Source: Bordetella genomosp. 8 (lineage in GTDB: Bacteria; Pseudomonadota; Gammaproteobacteria; Burkholderiales; Burkholderiaceae_B). From it: a DNA stretch of 64,000 nt. Shown piece by piece: positions 52,960-63,377 of the stretch; the first letter of the stretch is position 1; every line of letters begins with the position of its first letter. Location: the NCBI RefSeq assembly GCF_002119685.1, contig NZ_CP021108.1:1736001-1800000 (forward strand). The letters are read 5' to 3'. A program made the position numbers and the translations under genes. The notes under the pieces were generated by a model, which was given only the letters and a program-made list of their open reading frames with translations, was not told the DNA's origin and did not search any database.

Positions 52960-54183
52960 TCAGGCGTAATGGCGTATGAAGTCGGCGATTTTAGGACAGA
53001 TGATTTCCCGCCAGCGGCGGCCGGAAAATATCCCGTAGTGGCCGCAGTTCTGCGCGGTGTAATGCGTCTTGCGGTCGGCGGGTATGCCGCTGCACAGATC
53101 CAGCGCCGCGCGGGTCTGGCCCAGCCCGGAAATATCGTCCAGTTCGCCTTCGACGGTCATCAGCGCGACGCGCTTGATGTCGGCCGGCTTGACCAGCTGC
53201 CCGTCGATCTTCCACTTGCCCTTGGGCAACTGGTACTCCTGGAACACCATCTTGATGGTATCCAGGTAGAACTCGGCCGCCATATCCAGCACCGCGTTGT
53301 ATTCGTCATAGAAGCGGCGGTGCGCCTCGGCATCGCTGTCGTCGCCGCGGACCAGGTCCTGGTAGAAATCGTAGTGCGACTTCAGGTGGCGATCCGGGTT
53401 CATGGCGACGAAACCGGCATGCTGCAGGAAGCCCGGATAGACCAGGCGTCCGGCGCCGGGATAACGTCCCGGCACGCGGTGGATCAACTGGTTCTCGAAC
53501 CACGAATACGGTTTTTCGGTCGCCAGGTTGTTGACCTCGGTCGGGCTCTTGCGCGGATCGATGGGGCCGCCCATCATGACCATGCTGCGCGGCTGGCAGG
53601 GATCGTTTTCCGACGCCATCAGCGAAATCGCGGCCAGCACCGGCACGGTCGGCTGGCACACGGAAATCACATGCGTGTCGGCGCCCAGGAAGCGCAGGAA
53701 ATCCTGCACGTAGCGGACGTAATCGTTCAGGTGGAACGGGCCTTCCGACAGCGGCACCATGCGCGCGTCGACCCAATCCGTCACGTAGACGTCGTGCCGC
53801 GGCAGCAGGGCGCGAACGGTGTCGCGCAGCAGCGTGGCGTGGTGCCCCGACAAGGGGGCGACCAGCAATACCTGCGGGTCCTTGCGCTTGCCGACGCCGT
53901 GGCGTTCGAAATGAACCAGCCGGCAGAAGGGCTTATCGACAGCGACCTTTTCAACCACCTTCACCTGCTTGCCATCGATTTCCGTGGTCGGCAGGCCCCA
54001 GGCCGGCTTTTCGTACTCTTTGCCGATGCGGTGCATCAGCTCGTAGCCGGCGGCCAGTTGGCGCGACATGGGCGTATAGGCCCAAGGGCTGTAGGGGTTG
54101 GAAAACAGCTGCGAGCCCACGTCGGTAAAGGCGGCGAGGGGCGTCAGAAATGCGCGCTGCAGCTCATGCAATTGATACAGCAT
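52960..54183 (-). CDS. phaZ: Intracellular polyhydroxyalkanoate depolymerase
   Basis: Breaks down stored PHA granules (407 residues). The nucleophile is the cysteine type: [12 protein letters not shown] with Cys176, as in the C. necator PhaZ1 family, and the C-terminal [17 protein letters not shown] supplies the active histidine. N-terminal [19 protein letters not shown] matches the family start. There is no signal peptide, consistent with granule-bound intracellular action. A terminator follows; no PHA synthase or phasin gene is in the window. Confidence 0.92.
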   Translation of the reverse strand: MLYQLHELQRAFLTPLAAFTDVGSQLFSNPYSPWAYTPMSRQLAAGYELMHRIGKEYEKPAWGLPTTEIDGKQVKVVEKVAVDKPFCRLVHFERHGVGKRKDPQVLLVAPLSGHHATLLRDTVRALLPRHDVYVTDWVDARMVPLSEGPFHLNDYVRYVQDFLRFLGADTHVISVCQPTVPVLAAISLMASENDPCQPRSMVMMGGPIDPRKSPTEVNNLATEKPYSWFENQLIHRVPGRYPGAGRLVYPGFLQHAGFVAMNPDRHLKSHYDFYQDLVRGDDSDAEAHRRFYDEYNAVLDMAAEFYLDTIKMVFQEYQLPKGKWKIDGQLVKPADIKRVALMTVEGELDDISGLGQTRAALDLCSGIPADRKTHYTAQNCGHYGIFSGRRWREIICPKIADFIRHYA

Positions 54184-54395
54184 CGAATCTTCCTTTCCAG
54201 GCTACGGGGGCGGTTGGCCCTGGATCGCCTGAAGCTGTCTCTTGATGCCGGGTTGGACCGGTCCGTGGCGACTTCGTGCGGGTTATTTTACGCACTGCAA
54301 CAGAACTGACGACATGTAGGACGGAATCGGAGCGGAATTCGGCCCTGCTTGTGTTGCCAAAAGGGGAAAGCGGCCCTCGCGGCCCGCCCCATGGC

Positions 54396-55250
54396 TCACC
54401 AGTAGTTCTCGACCGCCAGGTTGCCCGGGATGCCGCGCCGGCCAGGCGCAAAGCCCTTTTCCGACAATAGTTTACGAGCGTCCGCCAGCATGGCGGGATT
54501 GCCGCAAAGCATGACCTTGGCATGAGCCGGATCCAGCTTTTCGCCCACCAGCGTTTCCAGTCGGCCGTCATCGATCAGCGTGGTCAGCCGCGCCTGCGGC
54601 ACGCCGGGCAGTGCCTCGCGGGTGGCGACGGGCAGGTAGATCAGTTTGCGGGGGTCGGCGCGGTGGATGTTGGCGAACTCGGGCAGGGTGGACCAGCCTT
54701 CGATTTCCTGGCGATAGGCCAGCTCCTCGGCCGTGCGCACGCCATGGACCAGGATGATGCGGCGGAACGTCGTCCAGGTGGCGGGATCGCGCAGGATGGA
54801 CAGGTAGGCGGACAAGCCGGTGCCGGTGGCCAGCAGCCACAGGTCGCTGTAGGCGCCGGGCTGGGGGGCAGGCTTGGCATGGCCGTCCTGCGCCGGCTGG
54901 GCGGCCGCCGGTACGAAACGATCTATCGTCAGGAAACCAAATGGGTTTTTCTCGACGTACAGCGTGTCGCCCGGGCGCAGGGCCGCCATCCGGGGGCTGA
55001 ACAGGCCTTCCGGCACCACGATGGAATAGAACTCCAGCTCGTTGTCCAACGGGCCGGAGACCATCGAGTAGGCGCGCCACAGGGTCGGCTCGGCCCCGGG
55101 CTCGTCGCTTTCCGGCAAGCCCACCCTCGCGAACTGCCCGGCCTTGAAGACAAAGCCGGGATCACGGGTCACGCGCAAGGAAAACAACTTGCCGGGTACC
55201 CAGCTGCGTACCTCGGTGACGGTCTGGCGCGTGTACTTGCTGTCGGTCAT
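54396..55250 (-). CDS. fpr: Ferredoxin-NADP(+) reductase
   Basis: FAD enzyme of the bacterial Fpr subclass (284 residues) that shuttles electrons between NADPH and ferredoxin/flavodoxin. FAD site: FKAGQFARVGLP and RAYSMVSGPLDNELEFYSIVV. NADP site: LWLLATGTGLSAYLSIL. The C-terminal end is AVENYW; the terminal Tyr-Trp type end stacks on FAD in subclass members. The start at 55250 is 17 bases after the fdxA stop, so the two form a redox pair. Confidence 0.93.
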   Translation of the reverse strand: MTDSKYTRQTVTEVRSWVPGKLFSLRVTRDPGFVFKAGQFARVGLPESDEPGAEPTLWRAYSMVSGPLDNELEFYSIVVPEGLFSPRMAALRPGDTLYVEKNPFGFLTIDRFVPAAAQPAQDGHAKPAPQPGAYSDLWLLATGTGLSAYLSILRDPATWTTFRRIILVHGVRTAEELAYRQEIEGWSTLPEFANIHRADPRKLIYLPVATREALPGVPQARLTTLIDDGRLETLVGEKLDPAHAKVMLCGNPAMLADARKLLSEKGFAPGRRGIPGNLAVENYW

Positions 55251-55267
55251 GGGCAATGGTGGCCCGA

Positions 55268-55591
55268 TTACTTTTCCAGGTACTGCAGCTTGTCCGGCTT
55301 GCCGTTCCAGTCGTCCGCGTCGGGCATGGGTTCCTTGGCGCGGCTGATGCTCTTGAATTCGGGCGACAGCTCGGCGTTGATCTGGATGAACTTGAGCTGG
55401 TCCTGCGGCACGTCTTCTTCGGCGTAGATGGCGTTGGCCGGGCATTCCGGAATGCATACGGCGCAGTCGATGCATTCGTCCGGGTCGATGACCAGGAAAT
55501 TCGGGCCTTCGCGGAAGCAATCAACGGGGCACACGTCGACGCAATCGGTGTACTTGCATTTAATACAGTTTTCGGTGACGACGTGAGTCAT
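55268..55591 (-). CDS. fdxA: Seven-iron ferredoxin FdxA
   Basis: A 107-residue ferredoxin with a 3Fe-4S and a 4Fe-4S cluster: [20 protein letters not shown] then [18 protein letters not shown]. The long C-terminal tail ([20 protein letters not shown]) is typical of FdxA. GGGAG lies before the ATG at 55591. It is probably co-transcribed with fpr, the likely reductant. Confidence 0.94.
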   Translation of the reverse strand: MTHVVTENCIKCKYTDCVDVCPVDCFREGPNFLVIDPDECIDCAVCIPECPANAIYAEEDVPQDQLKFIQINAELSPEFKSISRAKEPMPDADDWNGKPDKLQYLEK

Positions 55592-55823
55592 GCGGCAACT
55601 CCCGGTGGGCGCTTTTTATTCTGCTGAAAGAAAAGGATTTTACCCAATTGCGCGCCGCCGCTCCCGGTATACCCCTGAGCGGGGTAGTGTCCCTGCGCCG
55701 CCGGGCCGGCGTTCCCTTGGGGCGGCCCCCACGCCGGCCTGCCGTGGCGGCCGCTCGCGTCGGTTATCGGATGCCCGACCGCAACTATGGTTGAATATGG
55801 GTTCGCAAGCGATCGATCCAACC

Positions 55824-57020
55824 ATGATAATCACCTCGCTGTTAGATACCGACCTGTACAAGTTCAGCATGATGCAGGTGGTCCTGCATCATTTTCCGGC
55901 CGCGCAGGTGGAGTACCGCTACAAGTGCCGCACGCCCGGGGTGAACCTGCGTCCGTACATGGATGAGATCCGCGCGGAAATCCATCACCTGTGCCAGCTG
56001 CGGTTCAGCGACGACGAGCTCGACTATCTGCGCGGGCTGCGGTTCATCAAAAGCGATTTCGTCGATTTCCTGGGGCTGTTCCATCTGCCCGAGCGCTGCA
56101 TCGAGGTCGCCGAAGGCGAGCACCCGGGTGAAATATCCATCGAGGTCAAAGGCCCCTGGCTGCACACGATATTGTTCGAAATCCCGGTGCTGGCCATCGT
56201 CAACGAGGTCTATTTCCGCAATACCCGCAAGCATCCCGACCTGGACGAAGGTCGCTCCCGCCTGCGGTCGAAGATGGACATGGTGGTCAGCGCGCCCGAC
56301 ATGGCGGATTTCCGGGTGGCCGAATACGGCACCCGCCGGCGGTTCTCCAAGGTCTGGCACGATGAGGTCGTGGCCACCATGAAAGCCAGCATGGGCAGGA
56401 TGTTCGCCGGTACCAGCAACGTCGCCCTGGCGCGCAAATACGACGTGCTGCCGCTGGGCACCATGGGGCATGAATACCTGCAGGCCTGCCAGGCGCTGGG
56501 CCCGCGGCTGCGCGATTCGCAGGTATTCGCGCTGGAAGTCTGGGCCAAGGAATACCGCGGGGACCTGGGTATCGCGCTGTCTGACGTTTATGGCACGGAC
56601 GCCTTCCTGCGCGACTTCGATATGTATTTCTGCAAGCTGTTCGATGGCGCCCGCCACGATTCGGGCGACCCCTTCGTATGGGGCGAGCGCATGATCGAGC
56701 ATTACCAGTTCAACCGCGTGGATCCGCGCACCAAGACGCTGGTGTTTTCCGACGCGCTGACCTTTCCGCGCGCCATCGAGCTGGCGCGGCGTTTCGCCGG
56801 GCGCTGCCGCGTGTCGTTCGGCATCGGCACCAACCTGACCAACGACCTGGGGCACCAGCCACTGCAGATCGTCATGAAAATGGTCCGTTGCAACGGGCAA
56901 CCGGTCGCCAAGGTCTCGGATTCGCCGGAAAAAACCATGTGCGACGATCCCGCCTATCTGGCCTATCTGCGGCAGGTGTTCCAGTTGCCGCCGATCCGGG
57001 AAGAAAGCGTGTCGAAGTAG
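55824..57020 (+). CDS. pncB: Nicotinate phosphoribosyltransferase
   Basis: Converts nicotinate and PRPP to NaMN, the salvage step to NAD (398 residues, E. coli PncB 400). The N terminus [23 protein letters not shown] fits the family. [16 protein letters not shown] contains the histidine that is phosphorylated, and [15 protein letters not shown] the phosphate/PRPP site. No strong ribosome site precedes either ATG 55824 or ATG 55797; I take the former by family length. It is divergent from fdxA-fpr. Confidence 0.93.
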   Translation: MIITSLLDTDLYKFSMMQVVLHHFPAAQVEYRYKCRTPGVNLRPYMDEIRAEIHHLCQLRFSDDELDYLRGLRFIKSDFVDFLGLFHLPERCIEVAEGEHPGEISIEVKGPWLHTILFEIPVLAIVNEVYFRNTRKHPDLDEGRSRLRSKMDMVVSAPDMADFRVAEYGTRRRFSKVWHDEVVATMKASMGRMFAGTSNVALARKYDVLPLGTMGHEYLQACQALGPRLRDSQVFALEVWAKEYRGDLGIALSDVYGTDAFLRDFDMYFCKLFDGARHDSGDPFVWGERMIEHYQFNRVDPRTKTLVFSDALTFPRAIELARRFAGRCRVSFGIGTNLTNDLGHQPLQIVMKMVRCNGQPVAKVSDSPEKTMCDDPAYLAYLRQVFQLPPIREESVSK

Positions 57021-57114
57021 GCCACTGGCCGCCGGCGCGCGATCGTGGCGGGCGGCAACAAGGATTTTTCACATCGGGCCCACGCGGCCCGGATTCAACC
57101 TAGAAGGAAACCGC

Positions 57115-57468
57115 ATGAGTTCCATCAAGCGCTTCAATGTCGAAAAACGTCTTTCCGACATGGCCGTGTACAACGGCGTGGCCTATCTGGCCGGCCAGGT
57201 GCCCGACGATGCCACGCTGGACATCACCGGGCAGACCCAGCAGGTGCTGGCGACCATCGACAAGCTGCTGGCAGAGGCCGGCACCGATAAGACCAAGATC
57301 CTGATGGCGCAGATTTTCGTCGCCAACATGAAGGAATTCGACGGCATGAACAAGGCGTGGGACGCCTGGGTCGCGCCGGGCAACTCGCCCCCGCGCGCCA
57401 CGGTGGAAGCCCGCCTGGCCAACCCCGACTACAAGGTCGAGATCGTGGTGACGGCCGCCATCGCCTGA
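57115..57468 (+). CDS. RidA family protein
   Basis: A 117-residue trimeric-type RidA (YjgF/YER057c/UK114) domain, which in canonical members hydrolyses reactive enamine/imine intermediates. Family marks are AYLAGQVPDD, QTQQVLATIDKLLAEAGTDK and PRATVEARLANPDYKVEIVV with the conserved Arg. It is short against the usual 125-130 residues and lacks part of the N-terminal strand, so it belongs to a RidA subgroup rather than the archetype. AGAAGGAAA before the ATG fixes the start. Confidence 0.85.
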   Translation: MSSIKRFNVEKRLSDMAVYNGVAYLAGQVPDDATLDITGQTQQVLATIDKLLAEAGTDKTKILMAQIFVANMKEFDGMNKAWDAWVAPGNSPPRATVEARLANPDYKVEIVVTAAIA

Positions 57469-57494
57469 TGACCGGGCCTGGCCGAGCCAGGTCC

Positions 57495-57552
57495 AACGCA
57501 GGCTTGAATCCGGGGCTTGAACCCAGGGTCAAGTCCAGGATCAAGTCCAGGC
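57495..57552. repeat. Imperfect 12-bp tandem repeats at a convergent gene end
   Basis: Two exact-but-one-base units TCAAGTCCAGG(A/C) at 57529-57552 follow weaker inverted-like units GCTTGAATCCGG and GCTTGAACCCAG. They lie between ridA and mtfA stops, both outside coding regions. Confidence 0.55.
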
Positions 57553-57577
57553 CTGCCTGCCCAGCCGGTCGCTCGTC

Positions 57578-58441
57578 CTACAGCCTGGGGCGGGCGTGCA
57601 CCGCGCCATGTGGCAGGCGCTCCAAGGGATCCTGCCGGTAGTAGGTGCGCAACAGCCCGTACCATTCCGGCAGCGCCGCCGCCAGCGGCGCGGGATCGAC
57701 GAAAAACGATTCCGAACTGACCGCGAAGAACTCTCCCTCGTCGGTCGCCGCATATGGGTCCATGGGCAATTGCCCATACCATGGGTCGGCTTCCGGCCCC
57801 TCGGGATCGACGTGCGGCGGAATGGCGGCCTCCACCGCCTCCAGCGCCTGCGAGAAACGGTCCAGGCTGTCGTCCAGCACGCGCTGCCACAATCGCGCGT
57901 TCAGTTCGGGGCGGCCGGCCAGGCTGGGCATGCCGTCGGCATCGCCGCCCATCTGGTCCAGCTTGTGGGCGAATTCGTGGATGACGACGTTGAAGGCGCC
58001 TTCGGACAGGCGCGCATCTTCCCAGGACAGTACGACCGGGCCGCCATCCCAGGCCTCGCCGGCGGCGTCCTCGGTATATTCGTGCACGATGCCCATCTCG
58101 TCTTCGCGACGGCGCGGGATCGCGAACCCGCCGGGATAGACGATGATTTCTTCCCAGCCTTCGTACAGCACCGTGGGCAGCTTCAGGATGGGCAGGGCAG
58201 CCTGGACCGCGATGGACAGGCGCATGAAGTCCGTCAGCGCCAGGCCGCTCGCGCCGTTCATGGTCTTGCTGGCCAGCAGCCAGGCGGCGCGGGCGCGCAG
58301 TTCTTCGGCGTCGGCGGCTTGCAGCCCGGCCAGGAAGGGATAGGACTGCATCACTTCGTCCCACAGCGCGGGTTCGATGCGGGCGCGTACATCCGCGACG
58401 CGGGCGGCGGGTGCGCCTCGTCCAAGCAGCCATCGCAGCAT
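57578..58441 (-). CDS. mtfA: MtfA-type zinc-dependent peptidase (M90)
   Basis: A 287-residue soluble peptidase of the MtfA/DUF980 family. The zinc motif is NVVIHEFAHKLDQM (HExxH). YPGGFAIPRRREDEMGIVHEYTE and GEFFAVSSESFFVDP (glutamate ligand region) match the family. In E. coli MtfA acts on the glucose PTS repressor Mlc; this role is not assured here. GGAGG ends exactly nine bases before the ATG at 58441, whereas the ATG at 58450 overlaps it, so I take 58441. It is divergent from relA. Confidence 0.88.
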   Translation of the reverse strand: MLRWLLGRGAPAARVADVRARIEPALWDEVMQSYPFLAGLQAADAEELRARAAWLLASKTMNGASGLALTDFMRLSIAVQAALPILKLPTVLYEGWEEIIVYPGGFAIPRRREDEMGIVHEYTEDAAGEAWDGGPVVLSWEDARLSEGAFNVVIHEFAHKLDQMGGDADGMPSLAGRPELNARLWQRVLDDSLDRFSQALEAVEAAIPPHVDPEGPEADPWYGQLPMDPYAATDEGEFFAVSSESFFVDPAPLAAALPEWYGLLRTYYRQDPLERLPHGAVHARPRL

Positions 58442-58564
58442 AAGGTGCATCCTCCGTCTTCCAGGCTAGACAGGCGCTAGTGTAGAGTGTCGGGCTGAGT
58501 CCGCGCCGCCGTGGCCGCGGACCTCCGTTACCCTCATCTTCACGCTTTACAGTGCCTCGCGCCG

Positions 58565-60793
58565 ATGCCCGAGCTTCCCGACCACGATCCCTTGATGCCC
58601 TTCGACGACGCGTGGCTCGATAGCGCCGCCGCCGGCCTGGACGCGCAAGGGCGTGAGCAACTGCAAAAGGCCGCCGCCTGGGCGTGGCCGCGCTTCAACG
58701 ACGAACAGGCGCTGACCGGCGAACCCCTGGCGGGCCATGCGGCCGGCGTGACGCGCATCCTGGCGGGCTTGCAGACCGATGGCGCGACTCGCGTGGCTGC
58801 CGTGCTGGCGGCCTTGCCCGCTGACCTGTCGGCACCGGCCCCACATGCGCGGCACGATCCCCTGGGCGCGGAGTTCGGCCAGGAAATCGCCCGTCTGGTG
58901 CAGGGCGCGCGCGCCTTGCTGCGCCTGGGCGCCGTGGCGCGCCTGGCCAGCGACAGCGCCGCCGAAACCGGTACCCAGAAAGAAATGCAGCGCAAGATGC
59001 TGCTGGCCATGGCGGCCGACCTGCGCATCGTCCTGATGCGCCTGGCCTCGCGCCTGCAGAGCTTGCGCTGGCATGCCGCCACCAAGGTCGCCTGCCCGCC
59101 GGAGCTGGCGCGCGAAACGCTGGACCTGTACGCGCCGCTGGCCAATCGGCTGGGCATATGGCAGCTGAAATGGGAACTGGAAGACCTGTCGTTCCGTTTC
59201 CTGGATCCCGATCGCTACAAGGAGATCGCCCGGCTGCTCGAAGAAAAACGCGTCGAACGCGAAGCCTTCATCGCCGATGCCGTGGAACGCGTGCGGACCG
59301 CGCTGCGCAAGGCCGGCATCGAAGCCGAAGTCAGCGGGCGTCCCAAGCATATCTACAGCATCTGGAACAAGATGCGCATCAAGAAGCTGGACTTCAACCA
59401 GATGTTCGACCTGCGCGCCTTGCGGGTCATCGTCAAGGACGTGCGCGAGTGCTATACGGCGTTGGCCCTGGTCCACGAACTGTGGACGCCGCTGCTGGAT
59501 GAGTTCGACGACTATATTTCGCGGCCCAAGCCCAACGGCTATCGCTCGCTGCATACGGTGCTGGTGGACAAGGACGGGCGGCCCTTCGAAGTGCAGATCC
59601 GCACGCAGGAAATGCATCGCTTCGCGGAATACGGGATGGCGGCGCATTGGCGCTACAAGGAGGCCGGCCCCAGGGGCGGCCAGGTGGAGGCTTCCAGCGA
59701 ATACGATCGCCAGTTGTCCTGGATGCGCCAGTTGCTGGCGTGGAACGCCGACCTGGACGCGGCGCCGCCGTCCGCGGGCGCGGCCGAGGCCGTGGCGGCC
59801 GGTGGCGAACACATCTACGTCCTGACGCCGCAGGCGCGCGTGATCGAATTGCCCGCCGGCTCCACGCCGGTGGACTTCGCCTACCACCTGCACACCGACC
59901 TGGGCCATCGCTGCCGCGGCGCCCGGGTCGACGGGCAGATGGTGCCGCTGCAGACGCGCCTGGCCACCGGCCAGACCGTGGAAATCATCGCGGCCAAGGC
60001 CGGCGGGCCGTCGCGCGACTGGCTGAACCCGCAGCTGGGCTTCCTGGCCAGCCCGCGGGCGCGCGCCAAGGTGCGCAACTGGTTCAACGCCATCGAACTG
60101 CAGCAGCGCATCACCCAGGGCCAGGCCCTGGTGGAAAAGGAACTGCAGCGGTTGGGCAAGACCGCGATCAACCTGGAGCAGCTGGCGCAGCAACTGGGTT
60201 TCGCACGGGCGGACGACCTGTACGTCGCGGCGGCCAAGGATGAATTCAGCCTGCGCCAGATCGACGCCGTTTTCCAGCAGCCGGCCGAGCCGGCCGACGA
60301 TCCCGGCGTGGTCACCCATGCCAGCCGCGCCGAGAGCACCGAAAAGGGCGGCAAGAGCGGCGTCCTGGTCGTCGGCGTGGGGTCGCTGATGACCCAGTTG
60401 GCACGCTGCTGCCGGCCGGCGCCGCCGGATCCCATCGTCGGCTTCGTGACGCGCGGCCGCGGCGTTTCCATCCATAGGCTGGACTGCCACAGCTATGCCG
60501 CCCTGGCCGAACGCGAGCCGGAGCGCGTCATCGAGGTCGCCTGGGGCGAAACCGGCAATACCGTGTACCCGGTGGACATCAGCGTGCGCGCCCATGACCG
60601 CTCCGGCCTGCTGCGCGACCTGTCCGAAGTCTTCGCGCGCCTGCGCCTGAACGTCATCGGCGTCAATACGCAAAGCCGCAACTCCCTGGCACACATGGTG
60701 TTCACGGTCGAGGTCCATGGCGGCGACGCCCTGGCGCGCGCGCTGGACGCCCTGCGCGAAGTGGCGGGCGTCACGGGCGCCGCCCGCAAATAG
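58565..60793 (+). CDS. relA: GTP pyrophosphokinase RelA
   Basis: Synthesises (p)ppGpp at stalled ribosomes (742 residues, E. coli 744). The N-terminal hydrolase-like domain lacks the HD pair (HAAGVTRILAGLQTDG region, VLAALPADL), so hydrolysis is lost, as in other RelA. The synthetase domain has GRPKHIYSIWNKM, FDLRALRVIVKDV, DYISRPKPNGYRSLHTVL and EVQIRTQEMHRFAEYGMAAH. Then TGS (HIYVLTPQARVIELPAGSTP), a zinc-finger region (RCCRPAPPDPIVGFVTRGRG) and a C-terminal ACT domain follow. The start at ATG 58565 is uncertain; GTG 58511 and ATG 58592 are possible. Confidence 0.93.
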   Translation: MPELPDHDPLMPFDDAWLDSAAAGLDAQGREQLQKAAAWAWPRFNDEQALTGEPLAGHAAGVTRILAGLQTDGATRVAAVLAALPADLSAPAPHARHDPLGAEFGQEIARLVQGARALLRLGAVARLASDSAAETGTQKEMQRKMLLAMAADLRIVLMRLASRLQSLRWHAATKVACPPELARETLDLYAPLANRLGIWQLKWELEDLSFRFLDPDRYKEIARLLEEKRVEREAFIADAVERVRTALRKAGIEAEVSGRPKHIYSIWNKMRIKKLDFNQMFDLRALRVIVKDVRECYTALALVHELWTPLLDEFDDYISRPKPNGYRSLHTVLVDKDGRPFEVQIRTQEMHRFAEYGMAAHWRYKEAGPRGGQVEASSEYDRQLSWMRQLLAWNADLDAAPPSAGAAEAVAAGGEHIYVLTPQARVIELPAGSTPVDFAYHLHTDLGHRCRGARVDGQMVPLQTRLATGQTVEIIAAKAGGPSRDWLNPQLGFLASPRARAKVRNWFNAIELQQRITQGQALVEKELQRLGKTAINLEQLAQQLGFARADDLYVAAAKDEFSLRQIDAVFQQPAEPADDPGVVTHASRAESTEKGGKSGVLVVGVGSLMTQLARCCRPAPPDPIVGFVTRGRGVSIHRLDCHSYAALAEREPERVIEVAWGETGNTVYPVDISVRAHDRSGLLRDLSEVFARLRLNVIGVNTQSRNSLAHMVFTVEVHGGDALARALDALREVAGVTGAARK

Positions 60794-60943
60794 GCCCGTG
60801 TAGGCCCCTGGGGCCCGTAGAGGTCCATGGAGACCCTGGAGGCCTATAGACGGCGGACGGCGCCGAAACGGCCCATCGACAGCCCATAGACGGCCGGATC
60901 GGCCGCGGCCTACACTGGCGGTTTTCATGACAAGGCGCTAGGC

Positions 60944-62095
60944 ATGGACACCCGTCGCTGGCTGGAAACGCTGGTGGGCTTCGACACCACCAGCCGCAAC
61001 TCCAATCTCGCTCTCATCGAAACGGCCCGCGACTGGCTGAAAGAGCAGGGCGTGCAGGCCTGGCTGGCGCACAACGACGACCGCACCAAGGCCAATCTGT
61101 TCGCCACGCTGCCGGGGCGGGATGGCGCCGAACAGGGCGGCATCGTGCTGTCCGGCCATACCGACGTCGTGCCGGTCGACGGCCAGGACTGGACCGCCGA
61201 TCCCTTCACCTTGCGCGAACACGATGGCCGCCTGTACGGCCGTGGCGCCTGCGACATGAAGGGCTTCATCGCGACGGCCCTGGCCATGGTGCCGGAATTC
61301 CTGTCCATGCCGCGCGCCAAGCCGCTGCACCTGGCGTTTTCCTTCGACGAGGAAGTCGGCTGCGCGGGCGCGCCCTACATGCTGGCGGACTTGCACGAAC
61401 GCGGTATCCGTCCCGAAGGCTGCGTGGTAGGCGAGCCGACCGGCATGCAGGTGGTGGTGGCCCACAAGGGCATCAACCTCTACCGCTGCCGCGTCCACGG
61501 CAAGGCCGCGCATTCGTCCCTGACGCCGCACGGCTGCAACGCCATCGAATACGCCGCGCGCCTGATCTGCCATATCCGCGACGTGGCCGATGCCTACAAG
61601 GCCAAGGGGCCGTACGACACCTTCTACGACGTGCCCTTCAGCACCTTGACGACCAATCTGATCCGCGGCGGCATCGCCGTGAACACCATTCCGTCCGAGT
61701 GCGAATTCGCCTATGAATTCCGCAACCTGCCGGGCATGGCGCCGGACGATATCCAGCGCGAGGTCCAGCATTACGTGGACGAGGTCCTGCTGCCGCGCAT
61801 GCGGCGGGAATTTCCGGAGGCTCGCATCGACATCGAGCGCGGCCCGGCCGCACCCGGGCTGGAGGCCTCCGAGCAGGCGGCCATTACGCAGCTGGTGCGT
61901 GCCCTGACCCGCGACAGCGCCACCCGCAAGGTGGCCTACGGGACGGAAGCCGGCCTGTTCCAGGGCATGGGTATTCCCACCGTGGTGTGCGGCCCGGGCC
62001 ATATCGAGCAGGCCCACAAGCCGGACGAGTACGTGGCGATGGACCAGCTGGATGCCTGCGCGGCCTTCCTGAGGCGGGTCGGCCAGTCGGTCTAG
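60944..62095 (+). CDS. argE: Acetylornithine deacetylase
   Basis: Removes the acetyl group from N-acetylornithine in arginine synthesis (383 residues, E. coli ArgE 383). M20 di-metal motifs: [28 protein letters not shown] and [13 protein letters not shown] (catalytic and ligand acids), with the dimerisation [19 protein letters not shown]. It lies 150 bases after relA and 50 bases before trpB. Confidence 0.9.
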   Translation: MDTRRWLETLVGFDTTSRNSNLALIETARDWLKEQGVQAWLAHNDDRTKANLFATLPGRDGAEQGGIVLSGHTDVVPVDGQDWTADPFTLREHDGRLYGRGACDMKGFIATALAMVPEFLSMPRAKPLHLAFSFDEEVGCAGAPYMLADLHERGIRPEGCVVGEPTGMQVVVAHKGINLYRCRVHGKAAHSSLTPHGCNAIEYAARLICHIRDVADAYKAKGPYDTFYDVPFSTLTTNLIRGGIAVNTIPSECEFAYEFRNLPGMAPDDIQREVQHYVDEVLLPRMRREFPEARIDIERGPAAPGLEASEQAAITQLVRALTRDSATRKVAYGTEAGLFQGMGIPTVVCGPGHIEQAHKPDEYVAMDQLDACAAFLRRVGQSV

Positions 62096-62145
62096 CCGGG
62101 CGCCGGCCGGCGCCTCAGGTAAAATACCGGGTTGCTAAAAAAGTG

Positions 62146-63357
62146 GTGAAAGCGGTGGCGAAACCTTACGACTTTCCGGATGCCCAGGGCCATTTCGGTC
62201 CCTACGGCGGCGTATTCGTGGCGGAAACGCTCATGCACGCGCTCGACGAACTGCGCGAAGCCTACGACAGGTATCGCGTGGATCCTCAATTCATCGAGGA
62301 ATTCAACTACGAGCTCAAGCATTTCGTCGGCCGCCCCAGTCCCGTCTACCATGCCCGCCGCTGGTCGAGCGAGCTGGGCGGCGCGCAGATCTGGTTCAAG
62401 CGCGAAGACCTGAACCATACCGGCGCCCACAAGGTCAACAACTGCATCGGCCAGGCGCTGCTGGCGCGCCGCATGGGCAAGCCGCGCGTCATCGCCGAAA
62501 CCGGCGCGGGCCAGCACGGCGTGGCCACCGCCACCGTGGCGGCCCGCTACGGCATGGAATGCATCGTCTACATGGGCAGCGAAGACATCCGCCGCCAGGC
62601 GTCGAACGTCTACCGCATGAAGCTGCTGGGCGCGACCGTGGTGCCGGTGGAATCCGGTTCGCGCACGCTCAAGGACGCCCTGAACGAGGCCATGCGCGAC
62701 TGGGTCACCAACATCGGCAACACCTTCTACATCATCGGCACCGTGGCCGGGCCCGACCCGTATCCGCGCATGGTGCGGGATTTCCAGACCGTCATCGGCA
62801 AGGAATGCCTGTGGCAGATGCCGGAAGAAGCCGGCCGACAGCCCGACATCGTCGTCGCGGCGGTGGGCGGCGGTTCCAACGCCATGGGCATCTTCCACCC
62901 GTATATTCCCTATGAAGACGTCCAGCTGGTCGGCGTGGAAGCGGCGGGCGAAGGTGTCGAGACCGGCCGCCACGCGGCTTCCATCGCGTCCGGCCAGGTC
63001 GGCGTGCTGCACGGCAACCGGACCTATGTGATCCAGGACGCCAACGGCCAGGTGCAGGAAACGCACTCGGTGTCGGCTGGCCTGGACTACCCCGGGGTCG
63101 GCCCCGAACACGCCTGGCTGAAGGACAGCGGCCGGGCGTCCTATGTCGGCGTGACCGATGACGACGCGCTCAAGGCCTTCCACGACTGCTGCCGCATCGA
63201 AGGCATCATGCCGGCGCTGGAATCCTCGCACGCGATCGCCCATGCCGTGCGCATCGCGCCGACCTTGCCCGCGGACACCCATATCCTGGTCTGCCTGTCC
63301 GGACGCGGCGACAAGGATATGCACACCGTGGCCGAGCGCGCCGGGCTGACGCTGTAA
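62146..63357 (+). CDS. trpB: Tryptophan synthase beta chain
   Basis: PLP enzyme joining indole and serine to tryptophan (403 residues). The PLP lysine is in [16 protein letters not shown], and the phosphate loop [10 protein letters not shown] is visible; GAGQHG and [16 protein letters not shown] complete the active site and COMM regions. No ATG opens the frame; in-frame GTGs occur at 62143, 62146 and 62155, and I chose 62146 because it gives the known betaproteobacterial beginning. It precedes trpA by 20 bases. Confidence 0.93.
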   Translation: MKAVAKPYDFPDAQGHFGPYGGVFVAETLMHALDELREAYDRYRVDPQFIEEFNYELKHFVGRPSPVYHARRWSSELGGAQIWFKREDLNHTGAHKVNNCIGQALLARRMGKPRVIAETGAGQHGVATATVAARYGMECIVYMGSEDIRRQASNVYRMKLLGATVVPVESGSRTLKDALNEAMRDWVTNIGNTFYIIGTVAGPDPYPRMVRDFQTVIGKECLWQMPEEAGRQPDIVVAAVGGGSNAMGIFHPYIPYEDVQLVGVEAAGEGVETGRHAASIASGQVGVLHGNRTYVIQDANGQVQETHSVSAGLDYPGVGPEHAWLKDSGRASYVGVTDDDALKAFHDCCRIEGIMPALESSHAIAHAVRIAPTLPADTHILVCLSGRGDKDMHTVAERAGLTL

Positions 63358-63377
63358 TCGACAGTGGTAATGACAGC

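Noticed and set aside
52195..54309. A 704-codon plus-strand frame
   Set aside because: Antisense of rnfB and phaZ; spans a terminator and two real genes.
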